This document shows, in pieces, positions 44,848 through 52,546 of a stretch of 64,000 bases of DNA (positions are counted from its first letter, which is position 1; the number at the start of each line of letters is the position of its first letter). The notes under the pieces were generated by a model, which made no database searches, was not told where the DNA came from, and saw only the letters and a list, made by a program, of their open reading frames with translations. The position numbers and the translations under genes were made by a program. Source of the stretch: CAWCBH01 sp963793785 (GTDB lineage Bacteria > Actinomycetota > Thermoleophilia > Solirubrobacterales > 70-9); the NCBI GenBank assembly GCA_963793785.1, contig CAWCBH010000003.1, positions 2,170,001 to 2,234,000 on the forward strand. Direction: 5' to 3'.

Positions 44848-46449
44848 TCAGCGCGCGGCTCGCTCCCGCTCCCCCTCGCGAAGCTCGATTCGCCGGATCT
44901 TCCCGGTCAGCGTCTTCGGCAACTCGTCGGTGAACTCGATCCGCCTCGGGTAGGCGTAGGCGGAGAGGTTGTCGCGGACGAAGCCCTTGATCTCCTCGGC
45001 CAGCTCGTCCGATGGCTCCCTTCCTTGGGCGAGCACGATGAAGGCCTTGACGACGTTGCCGCGGCGCTCGTCGGGTGAGGCGACCGCGGCGGCCTCGAGT
45101 ACCGCGGGGTGCTCGATGCAGGCGGACTCGACCTCGAATGGGCCGATCCGGTAGCCGGCCGAGATGATCACGTCGTCGGCGCGGCCCGCGTACCAGAAGT
45201 AGCCGTCCTCGTCGCGCTCGGCGGCGTCGCGGGTGTGGAACCAATCGCCACCGAAGGTCTCGCGGGCCGCCTCCTCGTTGCGCCAGTAGCCGAGCGGATA
45301 GTGGGGGTTGGAGCGGGCGCGCAGGCAGATCTCGCCCCGCTCGCCGACGCCAACCGGGTTCTCGTCCTCGTCGAGGATCTGCACGTCCCAGCCCGGCATC
45401 GGCCTGCCCATCGACCCCTCGCGCACCTCCATGAACGGGTAGTTCGCGCAGAGCGGATAGGACTCGCTGAGCCCGTAGTAGTCGAGCACCGTGAGCCCGT
45501 ACTGCTCGCGGAACCAGCGGATCGCCTCCGGGTTCAGCGGCTCACCGGCCGAGCAGACGACGCGGAAGCGCTGCGGGTAGCGCTTGCCGGCGTCCTCGAT
45601 CGCCATCATCGAGCGCATTGCGGTGGGGGTCGTGAAGACGTTGGAGACGCCGTGGCGGGAGAGCACCTCGAGCTGGCGGTGGGGGTCGAAGCCGGCCTCG
45701 CGCGCGTAGACGAACTGCGTCGCGCCGTAGCGCCAGGGCCCGATCAGGGGACAGATGCCAGCCGCCCAGGCCCACTCGCCCATGCCGTGGAACAGCTCGC
45801 CCTCCCGCACGTCGTGGCAGTAGAGGAACTCCTCGTGGGCGAGGATGTACCGATGGGCATGGAGGATGCCCTTCGCGAGCCCCGTGGTCCCTGACGTGTA
45901 GTAGATCTGCGCCGGATCGTCGGCGGAGGTATCCACGGTCTCGAAGCTGTCGTCGCCATCGGCGAGCAGCGCCTCGTCGAGGACGATCACCTCGTCGACG
46001 AGGTCGCCGGGCATCCGCTCCGCGTTGTCCGCGTCGGTGACGATCACCTTCGGCTCGGAGTCCTTCACCCGATGGCGAATGCCGTCGTCGCCGTAGAGGA
46101 CCGAGAGCGAGAGCAAGATCGCGCCCAGCTTCCAGGTGCCAAGGAACATCGCAGCCGTCTCCGGCGAGGCGGGCGCGCAGATCGCGACCCTGTCCTCGCG
46201 CTTCACGCCGTGAGCCGCGAGCACACGCGCGGCACGATTGGCGAGCGAGCGCTCCTCCGCCCAGCTGACCGTCCGCTGGTTGCCCCGGTAGTCCTCGAAG
46301 ACGATCGCCGTCCTCTCGCCGGGCTGTGCGTCGCAGACTTCGGCAGCGATGTTGTAGCGCTCGGGAACCTGCCAGCGGTGCTCGGCGCAGACTTCCTCGT
46401 AGCTCTCGACGCTCATCAGCGGTCGCGGCGCGGCATCCGTGTGCGCCAC
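44848..46449 (-). CDS. AMP-dependent acyl-CoA synthetase
   Basis: About 533 residues of the ANL superfamily; activates a carboxylic acid to its CoA thioester. Motifs: P-loop IYYTSGTTGLAKGILHAHR, LDYYGLSESYPLCANYPF, GYWRNEEAARETFGGDWFHTRD, AGYRIGPFEVESACIEHP, and C-terminal LPKTLTGKIRR with the adenylating Lys. Closest in pattern to medium-chain/acetyl-CoA-synthetase-like enzymes. Start: GTG 46449 has TAGCAT 5 nt upstream; ATG 46416 (MSVESYEEVCAEHRW) matches homologues better. Uninterrupted frame, unlike the four PaaK-like genes. Confidence 0.93.
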   Translation of the reverse strand: MAHTDAAPRPLMSVESYEEVCAEHRWQVPERYNIAAEVCDAQPGERTAIVFEDYRGNQRTVSWAEERSLANRAARVLAAHGVKREDRVAICAPASPETAAMFLGTWKLGAILLSLSVLYGDDGIRHRVKDSEPKVIVTDADNAERMPGDLVDEVIVLDEALLADGDDSFETVDTSADDPAQIYYTSGTTGLAKGILHAHRYILAHEEFLYCHDVREGELFHGMGEWAWAAGICPLIGPWRYGATQFVYAREAGFDPHRQLEVLSRHGVSNVFTTPTAMRSMMAIEDAGKRYPQRFRVVCSAGEPLNPEAIRWFREQYGLTVLDYYGLSESYPLCANYPFMEVREGSMGRPMPGWDVQILDEDENPVGVGERGEICLRARSNPHYPLGYWRNEEAARETFGGDWFHTRDAAERDEDGYFWYAGRADDVIISAGYRIGPFEVESACIEHPAVLEAAAVASPDERRGNVVKAFIVLAQGREPSDELAEEIKGFVRDNLSAYAYPRRIEFTDELPKTLTGKIRRIELREGERERAAR

Positions 46450-46507
46450 AGCCGATGCTAAGCCGCAAGGTCTACGAGGGCAAGGCCCCAATACGGCCTA
46501 AAGGGCC

Positions 46508-46551
46508 AGCGCGCCCGACAGGATTCGAACCTGTGACCTTCAATTTCGTAG
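46508..46551 (-). repeat. duplicate of the 3' half of tRNA-Arg (attachment-site-like)
   Basis: From the anticodon loop (CTACGAA) through variable region, T-arm (ACAGGTTCGAATCCTGT) and acceptor 3' strand (CGGGCGC) it matches tRNA-Arg at 48922-48995, same strand, with two differences (ATTGA for ACCGA in the anticodon stem). Upstream of the loop similarity ends abruptly, so this is no functional tRNA. Such 3'-half copies arise when elements integrate at a tRNA gene. Confidence 0.75.
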
Positions 46552-46572
46552 GACGGGGCCTCCAGAACCCGT

Positions 46573-47706
46573 TCACGCCCGGACGAGCGCGTTCCGGCCG
46601 AGCTTGCGGTGGTTCTCGATCCCGGCGATGGCGAAGGTGATCTCGAGCTCGGCGAGGAGCGTGCGAAGCATGTGCCGGACGCCCGGCTCGCCGCCGAGCG
46701 CCAGGCCGTGCACGTACGGGCGACCGATGACGACGGCGTCGGCCCCCAGCGCCAGCGCCCGGTAGACGTCGGTCCCCGTGCGGACGCCCGAGCCGAACAG
46801 GACAGCGACCTTGCCGCCGACCGCGTCTGCGATCCGCGGCAGGACGTGGATCGTCCCAACCGGGTTGCGACCGCGGCGCCCGCGCTCGTTCGACACGACG
46901 ATGCCGTCGAAGCCGCGGCGGACCGCCATCCGCGCGTCCGGCACGGTCTGGATGCCGCCGAGGACGATCGGCCCGTCCCAGGCCTCGCGGATCGCCGGGA
47001 GCGCGCCCCAGCGCTTCCCGGGCTGCGGCGGTGACAGCACGAGGTGGGTGCACCCCGTGGCCTGCGCGCGCAGGAGCAGCGCGCGGTCCGGGCCGCCCCT
47101 GGCCGGCCAGTCGAGGCCGAACCACCGCGAGCCCTGGGGCGCGGCTGCGGCGACGCTCTCGGCCGACTGGCTCGAACGCGACGAGTGGACGTACGTGAGA
47201 TCCAGGGCCGCGGCCGCCCGGGCGGCCGCGGCTTCGCCGTCGGGGTGCGCCAGGCCCTGGCGGCCGATCGGGCCGAGGATGACCGGGGCCGGCATCGCGA
47301 CGCCGAGCACATTCACGCTGAGCTCTCGCTCGTCGCGGTCGATGAACATCCGTGGGACGATCCGCCACGCTCGCAGCGTCCGCGCGTTCGCGCGCACCGC
47401 GGCGGCGCCGCCCGCCCAGGCGCGCAGATGCCGGCGCGCGGCCTCGGACAGCACCTTCGCCGCGGCGGCCTCGAGGTCGGACAAGTTCGTGGTGAAGATC
47501 GGCTTGACGTCTGCGGTCATCCCGCTGAGATAGATCTCGGACTGGTAGCCGCCGTACGGGCCGGTCGGGCCGACTGGGGCCGACGGCGCGGGCAGCGCGG
47601 GCCCGAGCACCGAACGGGCGGCGGCGAGCGCCGGCGACGCGAGGACGCTCGCGGCGGCGGCCGCAACGGCCCCCTCGAGGAACTGACGACGAGTGCTCTC
47701 GGACAT
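46573..47706 (-). CDS. Tat-exported FMN alpha-hydroxyacid dehydrogenase-like protein with altered active site
   Basis: 377 residues. Twin-arginine signal STRRQFLEGAVAAAAASVLA at residues 4-23, then an FMN-dependent alpha-hydroxyacid dehydrogenase barrel: RMFIDRDERELSVNVLGVAM, PVILGPIGRQGLAHPDGE, VAVLFGSGVRTGTDVYRALA, LGADAVVIGRPYVHGLALGG. In the family the catalytic His and substrate Arg lie in SNHGGRQ; here the segment reads VVSNERGRRGRNPVG, so the base is lost. FMN binding looks kept. It may be a flavin-binding or regulatory paralog. Second gene of the tRNA-Arg islet. Confidence 0.85.
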   Translation of the reverse strand: MSESTRRQFLEGAVAAAAASVLASPALAAARSVLGPALPAPSAPVGPTGPYGGYQSEIYLSGMTADVKPIFTTNLSDLEAAAAKVLSEAARRHLRAWAGGAAAVRANARTLRAWRIVPRMFIDRDERELSVNVLGVAMPAPVILGPIGRQGLAHPDGEAAAARAAAALDLTYVHSSRSSQSAESVAAAAPQGSRWFGLDWPARGGPDRALLLRAQATGCTHLVLSPPQPGKRWGALPAIREAWDGPIVLGGIQTVPDARMAVRRGFDGIVVSNERGRRGRNPVGTIHVLPRIADAVGGKVAVLFGSGVRTGTDVYRALALGADAVVIGRPYVHGLALGGEPGVRHMLRTLLAELEITFAIAGIENHRKLGRNALVRA

Positions 47707-47720
47707 ATCCGGGCTCCGGT

Positions 47721-48884
47721 TCACCGCGCGCGGGTCAGGGAGGAACGGGAGAGGGTGCGGTGACTGCGGTGGCCGGCCTTCCGGACTTCCTCCTCGAGCT
47801 CGTCGACGAGTCTCCGCATGACGATCCGGCTGCCCCTTCCCCCGGCCAGCGCGAGGCCGTAAAGGTACGGCCGGCCGATGAGCACCGCGTCGGCGCCGAG
47901 GGCCAGCGCCTTGAAGGCGTCGCGGCCCGTGCGGATCCCGGAGTCGAAAAGCACGGGCATCTTGTCGCCGACCGCCTTGACGATCGGCGGGAGGGCGTCG
48001 AGCGACGCGATCGCCCCGTCGACCTGACGGCCGCCGTGGTTCGAGACGACGATGCCGTCGATCCTGTGCTTGACGGCAAGCCTGGCGTCGCGCGGGCTTT
48101 GGATCCCCTTCAGCAGGATCGGGCCGTCCCAATTCGCGCGGATCAGCGGCAGCTGCTTCCAGCTCAGGCCGGGGTTCTGAAACTTGCCCGCGAACGCGAT
48201 GCCGACCGGCACCGGGGCGACCTCTCCCGGCAGGGGCATCTCGCTTCGGAAGACCGGGTCGCTCGTGTAGTTCGCAAGGCCCTTGTTTTCGAGGAAGGGC
48301 GAGTACCCGCGGTCAAGGTCGAGCGGCCGCCAGCCGAGCAGCGTCGTGTCGAGCGTGATGACCAGGTGGGAGTAGCCGGCCGCCTTGGCACGGCGCAGAA
48401 ATGACACGGCCAGCTCGTCGTCAGTGGGCCAGTAGAGCTGGTACCAGCGCGAGCCGTCGCCGTTGGCTGCTGCCACGTCCTCCATCTTGTAGGAGGCCTG
48501 CGTCGAGTGGATGTAAGTCAGCTCGAGCGCCGCCGCCGCGCGGGCCGTGACGAGGTCGCCCTTCGGATGGGCGAGCGTCTGCACCCCGACCGGCGCGAAG
48601 AGGACCGGCGCGGGCATGCGCGTCCCCAGGATGGTGGTGGAGAGATCGGCCTTCGCCGGCCTGCGACCCCTGCGCCGCTTGATCTTCCAGCGCCGGAACG
48701 CCGCGGCGTTGGCACGCATGGTGTCCCTGTCCCCTGCCCCGGCGAGGATGTAGGCGAGGGCCTCGGGGTCCAGGACCTTGCGGGCCCGTCCCTCGAGCTT
48801 CGAGAGGTCGCGGGGGATGGTAGATGCGCCCCTGGCCTGCGCCACCGGCTGGAGTGTGACAGGAGCCTCGCGGCGGAGCGGCAC
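47721..48884 (-). CDS. FMN-dependent alpha-hydroxyacid dehydrogenase/oxidase
   Basis: 387 residues, lactate/glycolate oxidase-like. Signatures: LSTTILGTRMPAPVLFAPVG, TYIHSTQASYKMEDVAAANG, SRWYQLYWPTDDE, VITLDTTLLGWRPLDLDRGY, catalytic GIVVSNHGGRQVDGAI (intact His and Arg), VLFDSGIRTGRDAFKALALG. Oxidises an L-2-hydroxyacid to a 2-oxoacid. GTG start. Lies 14 nt upstream of the Tat-exported paralog, so both are in one unit within the tRNA-Arg islet. No frame breaks. Confidence 0.92.
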   Translation of the reverse strand: MPLRREAPVTLQPVAQARGASTIPRDLSKLEGRARKVLDPEALAYILAGAGDRDTMRANAAAFRRWKIKRRRGRRPAKADLSTTILGTRMPAPVLFAPVGVQTLAHPKGDLVTARAAAALELTYIHSTQASYKMEDVAAANGDGSRWYQLYWPTDDELAVSFLRRAKAAGYSHLVITLDTTLLGWRPLDLDRGYSPFLENKGLANYTSDPVFRSEMPLPGEVAPVPVGIAFAGKFQNPGLSWKQLPLIRANWDGPILLKGIQSPRDARLAVKHRIDGIVVSNHGGRQVDGAIASLDALPPIVKAVGDKMPVLFDSGIRTGRDAFKALALGADAVLIGRPYLYGLALAGGRGSRIVMRRLVDELEEEVRKAGHRSHRTLSRSSLTRAR

Positions 48885-48921
48885 TTGCGCAAGGCGCGCC
48901 GGCTGCCACGATCAAGCGAAG

Positions 48922-48995
48922 CGCGCCCGACAGGATTCGAACCTGTGACCTTCGGTTTCGTAGACCGACGCTCTATCCAACTGAGCTACGGGCGC
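48922..48995 (-). tRNA. tRNA-Arg (anticodon ACG)
   Basis: Full cloverleaf on the minus strand: acceptor GCGCCCG/CGGGCGC, D-arm GCTC/GAGC, anticodon arm TCGGT-CTACGAA-ACCGA with anticodon ACG, T-arm ACAGG-TTCGAAT-CCTGT, discriminator G; CCA not encoded. Confidence 0.95.
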
Positions 48996-49056
48996 GAGGT
49001 CGGGCCGGGGCCCGCGGGAAGCGATTCTAGGGTGTAGCGGCGCCGCAGCGCCGGGC

Positions 49057-49062
49057 TAATCT
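49057..49062 (+). promoter_or_regulatory. -10 box of the nucleotidyltransferase module
   Basis: TAATCT, 7 nt before ATG 49070. Confidence 0.5.
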
Positions 49063-49069
49063 CTCCGCT

Positions 49070-49381
49070 ATGACCGTCGTCGCCGACCTGAGGGGGCTGC
49101 CCGGAGCGGCTCTCGTCGAGCGCGGGCTGGCCGACCTCGAGACGGGGATCGAATCGGCCGAGGCGCTGCTCGTCTCGGTCGGCGCGACAAGGCTCGATTC
49201 CCTGGGGATACGTGTCGTCAAGCCGATCGCCGATCCCGAGCGGCGCCTGTATGACCTGTTGGCCGGCTCCGATCCGGATTCGGCGCACTCCCGCTACAAC
49301 GCCCTGGTGCGGCGGCTGGTCAGCTTCGAGCGGGCGCTGGCTTCGGGCCGCAGCGGTGATGCGCGAGCACGCGGACGCTGA
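49070..49381 (+). CDS. small helical protein, partner of the nucleotidyltransferase
   Basis: 103 residues, predicted mostly helical (ALVERGLADLETGIESAEAL, PIADPERRLYDLLAGSDPDS, ALVRRLVSFERALAS), no membrane segment. I do not recognise a family. It overlaps the next gene by 23 nt, and such small-protein/nucleotidyltransferase pairs occur as toxin-antitoxin modules; this is the likely antitoxin or accessory partner. Leaderless start (TAATCT). Confidence 0.65.
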   Translation: MTVVADLRGLPGAALVERGLADLETGIESAEALLVSVGATRLDSLGIRVVKPIADPERRLYDLLAGSDPDSAHSRYNALVRRLVSFERALASGRSGDARARGR

Positions 49382-49880
49382 GCGGATCGGTCGGCTGGTC
49401 GAGGCGCTCGGCAAGCGGGTGCCGAGGGGAACTCGGGTCTACCTCGTCGGCGGAGCCACCGCGGTACTACTCGGCTGGCGCGAGTCGACCATCGACGTCG
49501 ACTTGGTCCTGGTGCCGGAGAGCGACGAGGCGCTGCGGGCGATCGCCGAGCTCAAGGACGAGCTGCAAGTGAATGTCGAGCTGGCGTCCCCACTCGACTT
49601 CATCCCGGTGCCCGACGGCTGGGAGGAGCGGGGACGGTATGTGACCGAGAGCGGTGGGGTCAGCTTCTACCACTTCGACCTCGAGGCCCAAGCTCTCGCG
49701 AAGGCAGAGCGGGGACACGAGCAGGACCTCGTCGACATCGAGGCGATGCTCGCGTCGGGCTTGATCGAGGCAACTGAGATCCAGCGACGCTTCAAAGAGA
49801 TCGAGCCCCAGCTTTACCGCTTCCCGGCGCTCGACGCCAACGCATTCCGGGCCTCGGTCCAGCGGCACTTCGGCATCTAG
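49359..49880 (+). CDS. nucleotidyltransferase-fold protein (DUF6036-like)
   Basis: 173 residues. Core RVYLVGGATAVLLGWRESTIDVDLVLVPES shows the nucleotidyltransferase pattern GG...DxD; then ELKDELQVNVELASPLDF, HFDLEAQALAKAERGHEQDL and a C-terminal helical part. DUF6036 and AbiEii-type proteins share this layout and some are toxins that modify tRNA or proteins with nucleotides. ATG 49359 lies inside the upstream gene. The module sits right beside tRNA-Arg, a frequent insertion point. Confidence 0.8.
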   Translation: MREHADAERIGRLVEALGKRVPRGTRVYLVGGATAVLLGWRESTIDVDLVLVPESDEALRAIAELKDELQVNVELASPLDFIPVPDGWEERGRYVTESGGVSFYHFDLEAQALAKAERGHEQDLVDIEAMLASGLIEATEIQRRFKEIEPQLYRFPALDANAFRASVQRHFGI

Positions 49881-49947
49881 CAGCGCCCGCCCGATTGCGC
49901 CTCCTTTACGCCCGCACCCGCCGGTCGCCCGCGCGTGACGCAATCGC

Positions 49948-50103
49948 TCAGGGCCCGAGGTCCATCTCCGCCGTGCGGCCGGCACGGCGCTTGTCCTCTC
50001 GGTCGCGGATGTCCTCCTTGAAGCCGAAGTAGAGGATCCAGGTCACGGACAGCACGATCGCCGTGACCAGAACCCCGGCGATGAAGATGCCCGGCTCGCT
50101 CAT
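49948..50103 (-). CDS. small single-span membrane protein
   Basis: 51 residues: MSEPGIFIAGVLVTAIVLSV then TWILYFGFKEDIRDREDKRR: one membrane helix and a charged tail. ATG 50103 overlaps the stop of 50100-50279 by 4 nt (ATGA), so the two are coupled. Function unknown. Confidence 0.65.
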   Translation of the reverse strand: MSEPGIFIAGVLVTAIVLSVTWILYFGFKEDIRDREDKRRAGRTAEMDLGP

Positions 50104-50279
50104 CGCGGACCCCGTGTTGCGATCAGCAGGGCGCCGAGGCTGAGTATCGACGGCACCCATAGGCCCACAAAGAGCCCTTCTTCGCGATTGTCCGAGAACC
50201 ACAGGATCACGGAGAGCAGGAACGAGATGCCGGCCGCGGCCAGATAGCCGTTGCGGGCGAGGGCGACTCTGTCCTTCAT
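50100..50279 (-). CDS. small two-span membrane protein
   Basis: 59 residues: KDRVALARNGYLAAAG, ISFLLSVILWFSD, NREEGLFVGLWVPSILSLGALL. Two hydrophobic segments joined by NREEG. AAGGAG lies 8 nt before ATG 50279. Coupled to the following 51-residue membrane protein, suggesting a two-subunit membrane assembly of unknown role. The 89 bp from here to pyk hold nothing I can assign. Confidence 0.65.
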   Translation of the reverse strand: MKDRVALARNGYLAAAGISFLLSVILWFSDNREEGLFVGLWVPSILSLGALLIATRGPR

Positions 50280-50368
50280 TGGCTGAGCTCCTTTTCCGTT
50301 GTCCTCCTAGGTACGCATGCGGCCGTCGTTCGGCCGAGCGATCTCAGGGAGCGACGCCCGCAAGGCGC

Positions 50369-51823
50369 TCAGGGGACCCGGTGGACTTCGAACAGGTTCG
50401 TGCCCAGCTCCTGGTCGGGCAGTCCGGCGACGATCGCGACCAGGTCGCCGGAGCGGACGAAGCCCTCGCGGTGCGCGACCGAGGCGCAGTCGTGGAGCAG
50501 GTCGCGGATTTCGCCCATCTCGTCGCCGAGGCTGGCGCTGACCCCGAACAGGAGGTTCATCCGGCGCACGGTCTCGATCCGCGGCGAGAGCGCCAGCACC
50601 GGCACCTGCGGCCGGTGGGCGGAGACGAGGCGGGCGGTGCGACCGCTGCGGGTCGGGACGATCAGCGCCGCCAGCCCGAGCCGGTAGACCGAGGCGACGG
50701 CGCTCTGGGCGACCGAGTCGGCGACGTCCTGGGTCACCTGCTCGGTACGGCCGAACAGCCAGTCGTCGTAGGGGAGGTCGGGCTCGGTCTCGCGGGCGAT
50801 CCGGTCCATCACCCGCACCGCCTCGATCGGGTGCTGGCCGACGGCGGTCTCCTCGGAGAGCATCACCGCGTCGGAGCCGTCGTAGATCGCGTTGGCGACG
50901 TCGGTCACCTCGGCGCGGGTCGGCCGCTTGGAGGTCACCATCGAGGCAAGCATCTGGGTCGCGGTGATCGCCGGCTTGGAGGCCTTGCCGGCCTTGCGGA
51001 TCAGGGCCTTCTGGACCACCGGCACCCGCGACAGCGGCAGCTCGATGCCGAGGTCTCCGCGCGCGACCATGATCCCGCCGGTCGCGGCGCGGATGATCTC
51101 CTCGGCGTTCTCGGCCGCTTGGGGCTTCTCGATCTTCGCGATCAGCGGAATGTCGGAGTCCAGCGAACGCAGCCGCTCCTGCACCAGCTCGAGGTCGGCG
51201 GCGCGGCGCACGAATGAGACCGCGAGCAGATCCGCCCCGTTGCTGACCGCGAAGTCGACCCATTCGAGGTCGGTGTCGGCGATCGCCGGCAGCCCGGTGT
51301 CGGCGCCGGGCAGGTTCATCCCCTTGTGGGAGGAGAGCGCTCCGCCGACCTCGACCTCGGCCTCGACCCCCTCCTTCTCGGAGCTGAGCACCCGCAGGCG
51401 GATCGACCCGTCGGCGAGGTAGACCAGCTCGTCGGGCTTCAGCGCCGACGACATCTGCGGCCAGGAGACCGGGATCGTGTCCTCGTCGCCCTCGGTCGCG
51501 CTGGGCGAGAGGGTCACGTGGCTGCCTGTGTCCAGCTCGACGACGTCGCCGCGCATCTCCCCGACCCGCAGCTTCGGGCCCGGCAGATCTCCGAGCACCG
51601 CCACCTCGCGCCCCGCCTGCTCGGCGGCGCCGCGGATCGCCTCGACCGTGCGAGCGTGGCGAGCCTGGTCGGCGTGGGAGAAGTTGAGCCGCAGGACATC
51701 GGCCCCGGCCTCGATCAACTGCACCAGGACCTCGGGGTCCCAGGTGGCCGGGCCGACGGTGGCGACGATCTTGGTCCGCCGCCGGCTGCTGCGGGGCTCG
51801 TCCCCGTCTTCGCTTCGCTGCAT
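50369..51823 (-). CDS. pyk: pyruvate kinase
   Basis: 484 residues, normal length; converts phosphoenolpyruvate and ADP to pyruvate and ATP. Signatures: TKIVATVGPATWDPEVLVQL, RLNFSHADQ, DLPGPKLRVGEM, LIAKIEKPQAAEN (catalytic Lys), MVARGDLGIELPLSRVP, ATQMLASMVTSKRPTRAEVT, DAVMLSEETAVG. The C-terminal effector domain follows. TACAGT is 6 nt before the ATG (leaderless). It lies alone, far from the pgi/tkt block. Confidence 0.97.
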   Translation of the reverse strand: MQRSEDGDEPRSSRRRTKIVATVGPATWDPEVLVQLIEAGADVLRLNFSHADQARHARTVEAIRGAAEQAGREVAVLGDLPGPKLRVGEMRGDVVELDTGSHVTLSPSATEGDEDTIPVSWPQMSSALKPDELVYLADGSIRLRVLSSEKEGVEAEVEVGGALSSHKGMNLPGADTGLPAIADTDLEWVDFAVSNGADLLAVSFVRRAADLELVQERLRSLDSDIPLIAKIEKPQAAENAEEIIRAATGGIMVARGDLGIELPLSRVPVVQKALIRKAGKASKPAITATQMLASMVTSKRPTRAEVTDVANAIYDGSDAVMLSEETAVGQHPIEAVRVMDRIARETEPDLPYDDWLFGRTEQVTQDVADSVAQSAVASVYRLGLAALIVPTRSGRTARLVSAHRPQVPVLALSPRIETVRRMNLLFGVSASLGDEMGEIRDLLHDCASVAHREGFVRSGDLVAIVAGLPDQELGTNLFEVHRVP

Positions 51824-51829
51824 GGCCTG

Positions 51830-51835
51830 ACTGTA
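51830..51835 (-). promoter_or_regulatory. -10 box of pyk
   Basis: TACAGT on the minus strand, 6 nt before the ATG. Confidence 0.5.
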
Positions 51836-51851
51836 GGCGAGCCGTCCGCCG

Positions 51852-52508
51852 CTAGCTCAGCACGAAGTCGAAGCCGGCGCGCACGGCCTCGCCGGTGCGG
51901 CGCCGGATCCGCATCAGCAGGACCGGGTCGAAGAGCCCATCCTGGTCGTTTCGCTCCGCGCCGGGAAAGTAGAGCTGCGTGGTCAGCACCTCCCCTCCCT
52001 GCCGCTGCGCCTTCACATGCAGGTGGCGGGTGCGGCCCGGGTAGAAGCCCGGCACGACGGTGGTGAGACGGTAGCGGCCGTCGGTGTCGCTGCGCTGGTG
52101 GCCGCGAAGGCGAAAGCCGCTGGTGTCATAGCGCCCGCGGCCGTCGGCCTGCCAGAAGTCGAGCAGCACGCCGGACAGCGGCCGGCAGTCGGTCGAGAGG
52201 ACCCGGCCGCCCAGCACCAGGACTGCCCCGGCCACGCCGTCCTCGAGCAGGTCCGTGCGCTGCGGCGAGTCGGGGCTGAAGAACGGCCCTTCGGTCTGCT
52301 CGGCGGTCGGCCCGTCCGCACAGGAGGGGGTGGGTTGCAGGCGCCGCCCGCCGCCGGCGGCCCGGCGCTGGTCGCCGCCGCCGTCTTGATCGTCTCCCAG
52401 CAGGCTGTCGAGCCCGATCCCCGCCGCGGCGACCGCCGGCACGGCGGCCAGCGCCAGCGCCTCGCGCCGGGTCAGCCCCGACTGCGGCTCGGGGGGTCGA
52501 TCGGGCAC
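51852..52508 (-). CDS. exported intradiol-dioxygenase-like protein
   Basis: About 218 residues. Tat-type signal LTRREALALAAVPAVAAAG near residue 12, then an intradiol ring-cleavage dioxygenase domain: EQTEGPFFSPDSPQRTDL, GVLLDFWQADGRGRYDTSGF (first Tyr ligand), VVPGFYPGRTRHLHVK (Tyr, His, His ligands). All four iron ligands are present. Such exported members have unclear substrates. GTG 52508 is chosen because TAGAGT is 7 nt upstream; GTG 52517 would overlap that box. Confidence 0.88.
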   Translation of the reverse strand: MPDRPPEPQSGLTRREALALAAVPAVAAAGIGLDSLLGDDQDGGGDQRRAAGGGRRLQPTPSCADGPTAEQTEGPFFSPDSPQRTDLLEDGVAGAVLVLGGRVLSTDCRPLSGVLLDFWQADGRGRYDTSGFRLRGHQRSDTDGRYRLTTVVPGFYPGRTRHLHVKAQRQGGEVLTTQLYFPGAERNDQDGLFDPVLLMRIRRRTGEAVRAGFDFVLS

Positions 52509-52515
52509 GCCCGCC

Positions 52516-52521
52516 ACTCTA
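52516..52521 (-). promoter_or_regulatory. -10 box, dioxygenase gene
   Basis: TAGAGT on the minus strand, 7 nt before GTG 52508. Confidence 0.5.
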
Positions 52522-52533
52522 CGCGCGGGCGGA

Positions 52534-52539
52534 TACGCT
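52534..52539 (+). promoter_or_regulatory. -10 box, WS/DGAT gene
   Basis: TACGCT, 7 nt before GTG 52547; 12 bp from the divergent TAGAGT box. Confidence 0.5.
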
Positions 52540-52546
52540 CGCCCGA

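Noticed and set aside
46508..46580. A second tRNA-Arg gene
   Set aside because: Only the 3' half is present; D-arm, 5' acceptor strand and 5' anticodon stem are missing.
46552..48921. Insertion sequence or prophage inside the islet
   Set aside because: No transposase, integrase or terminal inverted repeats are seen; only two dehydrogenase genes.
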